From: Paracoccus methylovorus
GTDB taxonomy: Bacteria; Pseudomonadota; Alphaproteobacteria; Rhodobacterales; Rhodobacteraceae
Direction of reading: 5' to 3'
Length of the DNA stretch: 64,000 nt
NCBI RefSeq assembly: GCF_016919705.1
Contig: NZ_CP070368.1
Location: forward strand, 558,001 to 622,000
The first letter of the stretch is position 1. Every line of letters starts with the position of its first letter. The notes under the pieces are model-generated. The model did no database searches and was not told the DNA's origin. It was given only the letters and a program-made list of their open reading frames with translations. Positions 56,322-64,000 of this stretch are shown piece by piece. The position numbers were made by a program, and so were the translations under genes.

Positions 56322-56596
56322 ATCGAGAACGAGTCCTGACCCTAACGCTATCAATCACAGTGACCGCGAAGCAAATACGCTGATGTCGCTGATCCTCACG
56401 GTCGATGAAAAAGTCGCCGATCTGGATGAGACAATCAGCCAAGTGTGGGCGGCGCACCGTGCCGAGAAGGAGCAAGCGGCCTGACGCCATCGCCCCCGGC
56501 TTCGGTCGGCCGCGCCCATCGCCATGACATGCATGACCTCTGATTTCTCGGCCCGACCCGTGAGGGGGTGAACAAGAGCGCATTGGCCGAAGGGCA

Positions 56597-56620
56597 GCCC
56601 TCGCTTCATGCGGGGGCTTT
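56597..56620 (+). terminator. Weak terminator-like hairpin
   Basis: The stem gccctcgc (56597-56604) / gcgggggc (56610-56617) has one G-T pair and loop ttcat, followed by TTT. It lies after the split small ORF and before the next secreted-protein gene. Confidence 0.4.
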
Positions 56621-56676
56621 GCCGTTTGGATATTCTTGGCGCAAGATGCTCTGGTTCAAGCCGGAGAGATTATGAC

Positions 56677-56964
56677 ATGAAATCATTCGCCGCCGCCGCT
56701 ATTCTCGCAATCACCGCCGCGCCTGCCTCTGCCGCCCTGAGCGGATATTGGGACAACTCCAAGATTATCCATGCCACCCTCGGCAATGACATGGTTGCGG
56801 ACGCGCTCAAGCAGCAACCCGTCGAGAGCATCACCAGCACGGAGAGCGGCTACCAGATCCAGAGCCAAGATTGCCGTGTCGACGTCCAGGTGACGCGCAC
56901 CGCACCCGACAGGCCCGGCCCCACTCGGTTCAGCCTCAAAATCGGCAAGGGGCAATGCTCTTGA
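56677..56964 (+). CDS. Small secreted protein of unknown function
   Basis: The 95-aa protein begins with a Sec signal peptide (KSFAAAAILAITAAPASAAL) and a good ggagag ribosome site. The mature domain of about 75 residues contains two cysteines (QSQDCRVDVQVTR and the penultimate GKGQCS) that could form a disulfide. I do not recognise a family. It stands alone between the IS element and a 670-nt gene-free stretch, within the putative island. Confidence 0.65.
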   Translation: MKSFAAAAILAITAAPASAALSGYWDNSKIIHATLGNDMVADALKQQPVESITSTESGYQIQSQDCRVDVQVTRTAPDRPGPTRFSLKIGKGQCS

Positions 56965-57638
56965 TCTTGCCGGGACGTCCCAGCGGCAGATTGTCCGGTA
57001 GCCTCTCGCGGTGAAATCGCAACAGAATAGCAGCGGGTTGCTATTCTTCCCTGTCGCTAAAGCCCAGCCATGGCGCATCTTCTGCCAAGGCGAGGGGCGA
57101 AAATCGCAGAATCGCGACAATCGCAGCGGCGCCGGTTCTCCTCGTCCGATCCAGTCGCCATGAGGCGCAACCGCTTCATCGGCCCCTTTTGCAGCACGAT
57201 ACGCGCACGGGCGGTATGGGGTCATGCAAATCACCTGATTGGCGCAGAGATACGCGCGGGTGTGCGGGTGCGACGTGGGGTCATAGTCTGCGCGGGGTTT
57301 TCCATAGCCGCATACATGGGCGCGGCATGGGGTCTATGAAGCCGCAGGATTTCACGACACCCCAAAAGGCGGGCGGCGATCTATAGGCGGCTCGGTCTTG
57401 GAATCACGCGGGGGTGTGGCGGATACTGCCCTGTCTCGGGGGCTGGCTGGACCAATTGGACGCACTGACCGGAGCGGGGGCGGTGAGCTGGTCATGCCCA
57501 GCGCGCAATCGGGCTGAAAACCTGCTGTGGCGACTCAGGCCGGTAGCAACCAGTCGCAATCAAGCGCAAAATACATGGCGGGTTTGATGGCGGGTATTTT
57601 GAAATTGCCAGTGTAAGCCATTGGTTTTATTGATATAA
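56965..57638. other. Gene-free stretch with short imperfect repeats
   Basis: The 674 nt before the tRNA gene contain no believable ORF. Three imperfect copies of a tggggtc(a)t-centred motif occur at 57217, 57276 and 57328 (59 and 52 nt apart), each preceded by a GC-rich tacgcgc/gggcg-like stretch. Near the tRNA the text atggcgggt occurs twice (57573, 57587). These could be recombinase arm sites or eroded coding repeats. Confidence 0.4.
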
Positions 57639-57728
57639 TGGCGGAGAGGGTGGGATTCGAACCCACGGAACCCGTGAAGGCTCAACGGTTTTCGAGACCG
57701 CCCCGTTCGACCACTCCGGCACCTCTCC
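57639..57728 (-). tRNA. tRNA-Ser (anticodon CGA)
   Basis: The 90-nt minus-strand gene has acceptor stem GGAGAGG (57728-57722) pairing with CCTCTCC (57649-57643), discriminator G and an encoded CCA (57641-57639). The anticodon loop is CTCGAAA, giving CGA, which reads UCG. A long variable arm (around gccttcacgggttcc) is typical of tRNA-Ser, and the T-loop GGTTCGAATCC is canonical. The 3' end points toward the putative island, the usual integration geometry for tyrosine recombinases. Confidence 0.95.
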
Positions 57729-57876
57729 GCGCTTTGGGTGGTGGCGGCGATTTAGACGGGCGGGGGTTGAAGCGCAAGGGGCTTCAAGCCAAAACCATGA
57801 AAAATTTGTCCCTCGGGTGAAGCATGGCAGGAAAGTGTAAGACCGGACGGTTCGGAAACCCCGAGGGGGCGCTGCC

Positions 57877-58983
57877 ATGCCGCTGCTGATCGGGCCGCTG
57901 GCCCATCCGCTGATGCGCGCGCGCCTTGCCCCGCAGGCCGTCATGTCGCAGCCTATGCAAGGCAGTCTGATCGGGGGCGGGTTGGCCGGGATTGCGCCGG
58001 ATGGCTGGCCGCGGCTTGGGGCCGGCCGTGAAAACCTGCCGCTCTGGCAAACCGATTGGACGCCCGCCCTGCGCCGCTATGCTGCGATCTTCGGTGTTGC
58101 GCCTCAGATCCATCAGGGCAGGGAGGTGCTAGGGCTGGGCGAGCCGGCGAGTAACGCGCCCGAATGGCGACCGGAACTTGCGGCCGCCTTGGCTGACTGG
58201 CTGCTGGGCTTGCCTCACACTCGCCCGGCGGATGCGATCCGCAAACGCTTGCCGATGATCGCCAGTTGGGTCGCCTCGCGCCAGCGCGCGGCGGCAGAGA
58301 CCTTGGACCTGCCCCATATCGGCCCCAATGCGGCTGAACGGATCAGGATCGATTCGATCGAGGAACCCTATGCCGAGTATTTCTCGGTCGAGGCGATCCG
58401 GCTTAGCCAGCATCGTAACGATGGCAGTTGGTCCGATCCGCTGGCGCGCGCGGTCTTTGTGTCGGGCGATGCGACGGTGGTTCTGCCTTGGGATCCGGTG
58501 CGCGACCGGGTCATGCTGATCGACCAGTTGCGCGCCGGCCCCCTGGCGCGTGGCGATGCGCAGCCGTGGCTTTACGAAACCGTGGCGGGCCGCGTCGATG
58601 CGGGTGAGACGCCGGAACAAGCCGCCCGGCGTGAGGCGGTCGAGGAAACCGGCATCACCGTCTCGCACTTGTTTCCGGCGCCGCATAACTACCCAAGCCC
58701 CGGCGCTATCGCGGAATATCTTTACCTCTATGTCGGTATTGCCGATCTGCCCGATGACAGCGCGGGACTAGGCGGGCTGGAGACCGAGGACGAGGACATC
58801 CGCTCGCATCTGGTTTCGCGGGCCGAACTGACCCGCATGGCGCTGGCGGGTGAGATCCGCAACGGACCACTGCTGAATCTGGCGCTATGGCTGGAGTTGC
58901 GGCATCGGGAAATACGTTGCAATCTGGGGCTGGAAAGCAAGATCGCCCCGTCGGGGTTGCCGCCATCGGGGGGCGGCGTATAA
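57877..58983 (+). CDS. trgB: Nudix hydrolase, TrgB-like (ADP-ribose pyrophosphatase type)
   Basis: The 368-aa protein has an N-terminal domain of about 190 residues and a C-terminal Nudix hydrolase domain. The Nudix box is complete (AGRVDAGETPEQAARREAVE then ETGI), and the upstream RAGPLARGDAQPWLYETVAG matches ADP-ribose pyrophosphatases. Length, architecture and the downstream cysK match trgB of the Rhodobacter sphaeroides trgAB-cysK region, linked to tellurite tolerance. trgA is not next to it here, so a tellurite role is only suggested. It begins after the island border, with a gaggggg ribosome site. Confidence 0.82.
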   Translation: MPLLIGPLAHPLMRARLAPQAVMSQPMQGSLIGGGLAGIAPDGWPRLGAGRENLPLWQTDWTPALRRYAAIFGVAPQIHQGREVLGLGEPASNAPEWRPELAAALADWLLGLPHTRPADAIRKRLPMIASWVASRQRAAAETLDLPHIGPNAAERIRIDSIEEPYAEYFSVEAIRLSQHRNDGSWSDPLARAVFVSGDATVVLPWDPVRDRVMLIDQLRAGPLARGDAQPWLYETVAGRVDAGETPEQAARREAVEETGITVSHLFPAPHNYPSPGAIAEYLYLYVGIADLPDDSAGLGGLETEDEDIRSHLVSRAELTRMALAGEIRNGPLLNLALWLELRHREIRCNLGLESKIAPSGLPPSGGGV

Positions 58984-59017
58984 ACCGGGCGGGAACATCC
59001 TGCGAAAGGCCAAGCCA

Positions 59018-60049
59018 ATGCGCATCTGCCCCGACCTCGCCTCTGCCATCGGTAACACCCCCCTGATCCGGCTTCGCCGTGCCTCGGAAGAGACCGGCTG
59101 CGAGATTCTGGGCAAGGCCGAGTTCATGAACCCGGGCCAGTCGGTCAAGGATCGCGCCGCGCTTTATATCATCCAGGACGCGGTGGCGCGGGGCGATCTA
59201 AGGCCGGGCGGCACCATCGTCGAAGGCACGGCGGGCAATACCGGCATCGGATTGGCGCTGGTCGGCGCCTCGATGGGGTTCCGGTCCGTCATCGTGATCC
59301 CGGAAACGCAGAGCCAGGAGAAAAAGGACATGCTGCGGCTGGCCGGTGCCGAACTGGTCGAGGTGCCCGCCGCGCCCTACAAGAACCCCAACAACTATGT
59401 GCGCTATTCCGGCCGTCTGGCCGAAGAGCTGGCGCGGACCGAGCCGAACGGCGCGATCTGGGCCAACCAGTTCGACAATGTCGCCAACCGGCAGGCCCAT
59501 CTGGAAACCACCGGCCCCGAGATCTGGGAACAAACTGGCGGCAAGGTGGACGGGTTCATCTGCGCCGTGGGCTCGGGCGGGACGCTGGCGGGGGTGGCGA
59601 TGGCGTTGCAGCCCAAAGGCGTCAAGATCGGCCTGGCCGATCCCGAAGGCGCGGCGCTTCACAGCTTTTACACCGAAGGCAAGTTCGACTCGCCCGGCTC
59701 GTCCATTACCGAGGGCATCGGTCAAGGCCGCATTACCGCGAACCTTGAAGGCTTTACCCCGGATTTCTCGTATCGCGTCCCGGATGCCGAGGCGCTGCCG
59801 GTGATCTTTGACCTGCTGGAATTCGAAGGGCTTTGCCTTGGCGGCTCGTCGGGCGTGAACGTGGCCGGTGCCATCCGCATGGCAAAGGACATGGGGCCGG
59901 GTCACACCATCGTGACGGTGCTGTGCGACTATGGCACGCGTTACCAGACCAAGCTTTTCAACCCCGACTTCCTGCGGGCCAAGGGGCTGCCGGTGCCGGA
60001 ATGGATGGCGCGAAAGCCGGCGATCCTGCCCGAGGTGTATGAGGACTGA
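59018..60049 (+). CDS. cysK: Cysteine synthase A (O-acetylserine sulfhydrylase)
   Basis: PLP enzyme that makes L-cysteine from O-acetylserine and sulfide in the cytoplasm. The 343-aa protein has the PLP lysine at Lys44 (NPGQSVKDRAA), the substrate loop EGTAGNTGIGLA and the phosphate-binding GSGGTLAG. It lies 34 nt after the Nudix gene, the same order as in the R. sphaeroides trg region. It is slightly longer than typical CysK (about 310-320 aa), with an extended C terminus. Confidence 0.93.
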   Translation: MRICPDLASAIGNTPLIRLRRASEETGCEILGKAEFMNPGQSVKDRAALYIIQDAVARGDLRPGGTIVEGTAGNTGIGLALVGASMGFRSVIVIPETQSQEKKDMLRLAGAELVEVPAAPYKNPNNYVRYSGRLAEELARTEPNGAIWANQFDNVANRQAHLETTGPEIWEQTGGKVDGFICAVGSGGTLAGVAMALQPKGVKIGLADPEGAALHSFYTEGKFDSPGSSITEGIGQGRITANLEGFTPDFSYRVPDAEALPVIFDLLEFEGLCLGGSSGVNVAGAIRMAKDMGPGHTIVTVLCDYGTRYQTKLFNPDFLRAKGLPVPEWMARKPAILPEVYED

Positions 60050-60057
60050 CCCCCACC

Positions 60058-62484
60058 ATGTCCCGCCGCGCCGCGCCGTCCCTGTTCCTATCGCTGATCC
60101 TTGCGCTGTTTTTGGCGCTGAGCCTGCCGGCGCATGCGCAGCAAGAGCAGGAACCCACGGATTTCGCCGCATGGAACAAGCTGGCGGATCAGGCCGAGCA
60201 GATCCTGGAATCGGGCGCGGCGAGCGATGAAAAACTGCAAACCACTCGCGACGAAGTGGTGCAATGGCGCGAGCGGCTGAAGGCCGGGCAGAACGTCAAT
60301 GCCACCCGCATCGCCACGCTCAAGGACCAGATCGCGGCGCTGGGACCGCCCCCGACCGAGGGGCAGACAGAATCCGACGAGATCGCTGCCCGTCGCCAGG
60401 AACTGAACGAGCAGCTTTCCACCCTTCAGGCGCCGGGATTGCAGGCGGTCGAGGCCCATGGCCGCGCCGACAGTCTTGTCGCGCAGATCGACCAGACCCT
60501 GCGCACCCGCCAGACCTTTGCACTGATCCGCAAGACGCCCGCGCCGCTTAATCCCGCGAACTGGGGGCCGGCCATGGTCGAGGCGGGCCAGGTCGCCGGC
60601 CAGATCTATGCCGAGGCGCGCAGCGGCTGGGTCAGCGCCGGCGGCATGACCGGCTTTGTCCAGCGGCTGCCGCTGTTCGGAGGCTTTCTGCTGGCCGCGC
60701 TGGTGTTGTTGTCGCGTGGCCGGCACTGGGTCGATTCCCTGCCTTCGCGGCTTTCGGCACGGGCCAGCGAGCGGTCGCGGGCCGCACTGATTTTTGCCGT
60801 TTCGTTGGGGCAGATCGCCATCCCGCTGATCGGCGTGATCCTGTTTGCCGCCGCGCTGGGCGCGACCGATCTGTTCGGCGACTGGGGGATGCCGGTTTTG
60901 CGTTCGGTGCCAGCGGCGGGATTGTCCTTTTTCGGTGGACTCTGGCTGGCGCGCAGGTTGTTCCCGGCCGCTGATACCGCTGTGCAGCCGCCCCTGCCAA
61001 TCGCCGAGGAACGCCGTGCCGAAGCTCGTTTTCGCGCGACGCTTCTGGCTTTTTCGCTGGCGTTGCATCAGCTTTTTGCCCGCTCGATCCTGCCGCTTTC
61101 GGGCTTTCACAGCCAGAACGACACCGACACTGTGCCCGAACGTCTCAGCGAGGCTTCAGCCGGGGTCTGGCATTTCCTGCTGATCCTGTTCGGTGCTTTC
61201 TGGCTGTTTAAGCTGTGCAATGCGATACGCGGGCTGCGTTCGACCGATGGATCCGACGCGTCCGATTACCGCATCCGAGTGGTGAACTTTCTGGCCATGA
61301 TGGGGCGGCTGGTTGCGTTGGCAGCACCGGTTCTGGCGGCGGTGGGCTATGTCACGGCGGCGAATGTGCTGCTCTGGCCCTCGGTGCTGACATTCGCCTT
61401 GGTGGGACTGCTGATCATCCTGCAGGACTTTATCGCCGATCTTTACGCCTTGGCCAAAGGTGGCGACCAGTCCGAGCGGGATGCCCTGATGCCGGTGCTG
61501 ATCGGGTTTGCGCTGATCCTTTTGTCGCTGCCGCTTTTTGCGCTGATCTGGGGCGCGCGTCCCAATGATCTGGCCGAAGCATGGAACCGGGTGCAGCAAG
61601 GGTTCTCCTTTGGCGGCGTGCGGCTGTCGCCTATGGCGATCCTGACGTTCCTGATCGTCTTTGCCCTTGGCTACTTCCTGACCAATTTCGTGCAGGGGGC
61701 ATTCCGCCGCCTGATCCTGCCCAAGACAAAGCTGGATGCGGGGGGCCAGAACGCGGTTGCCTCGATCATCGGCTATGTCGGGCTGGCGTTGGCGATCATC
61801 TTCGCCGTTACCTCGGCGGGAATCGACCTGACCTCGCTGGCATTCGTCGCCGGTGCGCTTTCGGTCGGTATCGGTTTCGGCATGCAGCAGGTGGTTTCGA
61901 ACTTCGTCTCGGGCATTATCCTGCTGGTTGAGCGGCCGATCACCGTCGGAGATTGGATCGAGGTCGGCGGTCAGCAGGGCGTCGTCAAGAAGATGTCGGT
62001 GCGCGCCACGCAGATTCAGGCTTTCGACCGGACACAGGTCATCGTGCCGAATTCGAACCTGATCACCCAGCCGGTAACGAACTGGACACGCGGTAGCCTG
62101 GCCGGGCGCATTTCGGTGCCGATCACGGTGGCGCATGGGTCGGACAGCCGCAAGGTCGCAGATCTGCTGCGCGAGATCGCTGAAGATCAACCCACCGTTC
62201 TGATCAACCCCGCACCCGCCGTGCTGCTGCGCAGCATCACCGCCGAGGGTCAGAATTTCGAACTGCGTGCGGTGCTTTCCGATATCAACGGCGGGATCGG
62301 CGTTACATCCGAGATCAACCACCAGATCCTTGAACATTTCGCCGCGGCCGGGATCATCTTGCCCGACAGCACCCGTCCCTCGCGCGATGTCTTCTTGCAT
62401 GATCTGAGCAAGGAACCGGAAGCGGCCTCCGAGGTCGAGGAGCCTGCCGAAGGGCAGGGCGACGACACAAGCCGCGATGCGTAG
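60058..62484 (+). CDS. MscS-family mechanosensitive channel with long periplasmic N terminus
   Basis: The 808-aa protein starts with a signal peptide (LFLSLILALFLALSLPAHAQ) and a coiled-coil-rich periplasmic domain (about residues 30-190, DUF3772-like). About eleven membrane segments follow, then the MscS core: the pore helix region LAFVAGALSVGIGFGMQQVV, then the beta domain VERPITVGDWIEVGGQQGVV and VPNSNLITQPVTNW. It belongs with MscK/YbdG-like large channels that release osmolytes on osmotic downshock. It lies 8 nt after cysK, so may be co-transcribed. Confidence 0.9.
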   Translation: MSRRAAPSLFLSLILALFLALSLPAHAQQEQEPTDFAAWNKLADQAEQILESGAASDEKLQTTRDEVVQWRERLKAGQNVNATRIATLKDQIAALGPPPTEGQTESDEIAARRQELNEQLSTLQAPGLQAVEAHGRADSLVAQIDQTLRTRQTFALIRKTPAPLNPANWGPAMVEAGQVAGQIYAEARSGWVSAGGMTGFVQRLPLFGGFLLAALVLLSRGRHWVDSLPSRLSARASERSRAALIFAVSLGQIAIPLIGVILFAAALGATDLFGDWGMPVLRSVPAAGLSFFGGLWLARRLFPAADTAVQPPLPIAEERRAEARFRATLLAFSLALHQLFARSILPLSGFHSQNDTDTVPERLSEASAGVWHFLLILFGAFWLFKLCNAIRGLRSTDGSDASDYRIRVVNFLAMMGRLVALAAPVLAAVGYVTAANVLLWPSVLTFALVGLLIILQDFIADLYALAKGGDQSERDALMPVLIGFALILLSLPLFALIWGARPNDLAEAWNRVQQGFSFGGVRLSPMAILTFLIVFALGYFLTNFVQGAFRRLILPKTKLDAGGQNAVASIIGYVGLALAIIFAVTSAGIDLTSLAFVAGALSVGIGFGMQQVVSNFVSGIILLVERPITVGDWIEVGGQQGVVKKMSVRATQIQAFDRTQVIVPNSNLITQPVTNWTRGSLAGRISVPITVAHGSDSRKVADLLREIAEDQPTVLINPAPAVLLRSITAEGQNFELRAVLSDINGGIGVTSEINHQILEHFAAAGIILPDSTRPSRDVFLHDLSKEPEAASEVEEPAEGQGDDTSRDA

Positions 62485-62562
62485 GCGGGCTGCCGGACGC
62501 CGGGCGGGTTGCATCGAAACCCTATCGGTCTGCAGGCGGTCCCGTTGCTGCTACAGAAACGG

Positions 62563-63633
62563 TTAGAGCCGCAGTTTGTCGGAAGGTTCCTCTTCGGGTG
62601 ATCCTTCCTTGGACAGCATGATAGCGACCGGGCGCAGCCAAGGGATCTGAGCGCAGACGATCATAATCGCCACCATGATCGGCACCGCCAGAAAGGCGCC
62701 CGCGATGCCCCAGACCGCCCCCCAGAAGGCCAGCGACAAGACGATCCCGAATGACGACAGCCGCAGCGTCTGTCCCAGCAGCATAGGGTCGATGATGTTG
62801 CCGATGACGAACTGGACCGCGATGGTCAGCACTGCGACGGTCAGCGTGACAGAGGGGTCGCCGGTTTGTGCCAAGGCCATGGTGATCGCGATCACTGTGG
62901 CTGCGATCGAGCCAAGCGAGGGGATGAAGTTCAGGATAAAGGTCAACATGGCCACGGCTCCGGCCAGCTCCAGCCCCTCTACCCGATAGATGGCCCAGAT
63001 CAGCGCCGCGGTAACCACGCTGATCGCCGCCTTGACGACAAGATAGCGGTTCACCCGGCGCATGATCTTGTGCACCGTTTCCAGCACGTGCTGTGCTTGG
63101 TCAGGGTCGCCGGTCAGCCGCTCGATCTTGATCGGGAACCAGATCCGCTCACTGAACATGAAGCCGACGAAGATCAGGATCAGCACCGAGGCCCAGATCA
63201 GGCTGGAGACCTGCGCCGCGCCCGAGCGCAGCCAGCCTGCGACCTCGATGCTGCGCATGAAGGTAATGATCGTCTCTTGCACATTTGGGCCCCAGCGCTG
63301 GCTGAGGTGCGTCAACGCGACCTGCGCCTTGTCGGCATAGGAGATCGAGCTGGAAACTATCTCGTTGATTTGTGCCACCACCGCCGTCGCTGCCCATAGC
63401 AGGCTGATGGCGATGGCGATCAGTGCTAGCGTGGTCGCTAGCCAACTCGGCACCTTCAGCCGGGCAAAGGCGGAAATCGCGTCGCTGGTCAGCGAAAAGA
63501 TGATGATGGCAAAGACCAGACAGACAAGGATAAAACGTGCCTGCACCAGTAGAAACAGAAGCAGACCAAAGGCGATGACGCCCAGAAAGCCGGTCTGCAG
63601 CCGCTCATTCAGGTGCCAGTCTCGACCGTCCAA
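62563..63633 (-). CDS. AI-2E-family transporter (PerM-like permease)
   Basis: The 356-aa membrane protein has eight or so hydrophobic segments and the family signature TFILNFIPSLGSIAATVIA followed by NIIDPMLLGQTLRLSSFGI and FWGAVWGIAGAFLAVPI. Despite the name, few members export autoinducer-2; the substrate is unknown. The TTG start at 63633 is supported by gagggg 6 nt upstream. It lies 59 nt downstream of gyrA on the same strand. Confidence 0.88.
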   Translation of the reverse strand: MDGRDWHLNERLQTGFLGVIAFGLLLFLLVQARFILVCLVFAIIIFSLTSDAISAFARLKVPSWLATTLALIAIAISLLWAATAVVAQINEIVSSSISYADKAQVALTHLSQRWGPNVQETIITFMRSIEVAGWLRSGAAQVSSLIWASVLILIFVGFMFSERIWFPIKIERLTGDPDQAQHVLETVHKIMRRVNRYLVVKAAISVVTAALIWAIYRVEGLELAGAVAMLTFILNFIPSLGSIAATVIAITMALAQTGDPSVTLTVAVLTIAVQFVIGNIIDPMLLGQTLRLSSFGIVLSLAFWGAVWGIAGAFLAVPIMVAIMIVCAQIPWLRPVAIMLSKEGSPEEEPSDKLRL

Positions 63634-63692
63634 TCGCGTCCCCTCGTGCTGCCGTCGGCGGCGGGGCGCGGCGCGCGCCCACGGGCCCGCCC

Positions 63693-64000
63693 TCAGGCTT
63701 CTTCGGCCTCATCCTCGCCATTCTCTGCGATGCGGGCAACAGAAACCACCTCTTCGCCCGGTGCGGTATTGAAGACGCGCACGCCCCCTGCGGAACGCGA
63801 ACGGAAGCTGATCTGATCGACCGGCACCCGAATGGACTGCCCGGTCGAAGTGGCCAGCATGATCTGGTCGTCGCGTTCCACCGGGAAGCTGGCGACCAGC
63901 GCCCCGCCGCGCATCGCCTTGTCCATTGCCATGACGCCCTGACCGCCGCGGCCGCGCACCGAATAATCGTGCGACGAACTGATCTTGCCTGCCCCGCGTG
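63693..64000 (-). CDS. gyrA: DNA gyrase subunit A (C-terminal fragment, continues outside window)
   Basis: The open frame runs from the window edge to the stop at 63693 and encodes about 102 residues of the gyrase A C-terminal beta-pinwheel, which wraps DNA. Diagnostic blade text includes GRGGQGVMAMDKAMRGG, DDQIMLATSTGQSIRVPVDQ and FRSRSAGGVRVF. It ends in an acidic tail (ENGEDEAEEA) as in many GyrA proteins. The catalytic domain lies beyond the right edge. The ParC C-terminal domain is less similar, so GyrA is preferred. Confidence 0.9.
   Translation of the reverse strand, partial: RGAGKISSSHDYSVRGRGGQGVMAMDKAMRGGALVASFPVERDDQIMLATSTGQSIRVPVDQISFRSRSAGGVRVFNTAPGEEVVSVARIAENGEDEAEEA

Larger units (their letters stand above)
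55490..56342 (+). mobile_element. Complete IS5-family insertion sequence (IS427-type, two ORFs)
   Basis: An 853-bp element bounded by inverted repeats GGGTCAGGAC (55490-55499) and GTCCTGACCC (56333-56342), flanked on both sides by TA (55488-55489, 56343-56344), a likely target duplication. It holds two overlapping transposase frames joined by an A6G5 slippery run. Size and organisation match the IS427 group of IS5; IS1248 of Paracoccus denitrificans is the relative I would compare first. The ends and frames are intact, so it may still be active. Confidence 0.92.
55459..56484 (+). pseudogene. Small ORF split by the IS element
   Basis: If the IS (55490-56342) and one TA copy are removed, the frame from ATG 55459 runs MSMSVISRDP and then NAINHSDREANTLMSLILTV, DEKVADLDETISQVWAAHRA and EKEQAA to a TGA at 56482-56484, about 56 residues. 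The 3' part has good helical, charged character and no stop. The 5' part lies in an AT-rich patch (55365-55440) unlike the flanks. The insertion would destroy it. No family recognised; another ATG at 55453 is possible. Confidence 0.5.

Noticed and set aside
57070..57339. An 89-codon plus-strand frame before the tRNA gene
   Set aside because: No ribosome site, signal or domain; its apparent repeats follow the underlying DNA motif copies.

Overview
The window is a 64 kb, GC-rich chromosomal segment of an alphaproteobacterium, most likely a Rhodobacteraceae member close to Paracoccus. The evidence is the ribosomal-protein sequences and gene order, a trgB-like Nudix gene next to cysK, an AapJQMP amino-acid transporter, and a LuxR/LuxI pair directly behind rplQ, as I recall for Paracoccus denitrificans. 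The genus is an inference; no search was possible.

Bases 1-31000 are the information-processing core on the plus strand: rpoB (5' end outside the window), rpoC, an EamA permease plus a rhamnosyltransferase-family gene, then rpsL-rpsG-fusA-tuf, rpsJ to rpmD (S10 and spc blocks), a secreted protein of unknown function lodged between rpmD and rplO, then rplO-secY-adk-rpsM-rpsK-rpoA-rplQ. Two good sigma70-type promoters precede rpsL and rpsJ. Several hairpins and terminators divide the supercluster.

Bases 31000-41400 hold a quorum-sensing pair (luxR, luxI), a tightly overlapping five-gene operon (rarA, crcB, rluC-like, HAD phosphatase, ATP12 chaperone) and the aapJQMP general L-amino-acid ABC transporter.

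Bases 41400-47200 hold what looks like a compact, uncharacterised biosynthetic locus. A TetR regulator and a sulfotransferase-like gene run leftward. Divergent from them is a four-gene, end-overlapping operon encoding a FabH-like ketosynthase III, an extended SDR, a metallo-beta-lactamase-fold hydrolase and a PaaK/F390-synthetase-like adenylate-forming enzyme. All catalytic residues I could check are intact. This is the best candidate for an undescribed system here.

Bases 47250-52410 carry an M20 dipeptidase, an SLC13-type permease with TrkA-C domains, and an AbgT-family permease.

Bases 52450-57640 look like a decayed genomic island next to a tRNA-Ser(CGA) gene. It contains a DUF411 protein and a small secreted Cys/His-rich protein (both probably copper-related), a 5'-truncated and frameshifted tyrosine recombinase, a complete IS5-family element that splits a small ORF, short orphan ORFs and long gene-free stretches.

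Bases 57870-64000 return to ordinary chromosome: a Nudix hydrolase resembling TrgB, cysK, a large MscS-family channel, an AI-2E-family permease and the 3' end of gyrA.
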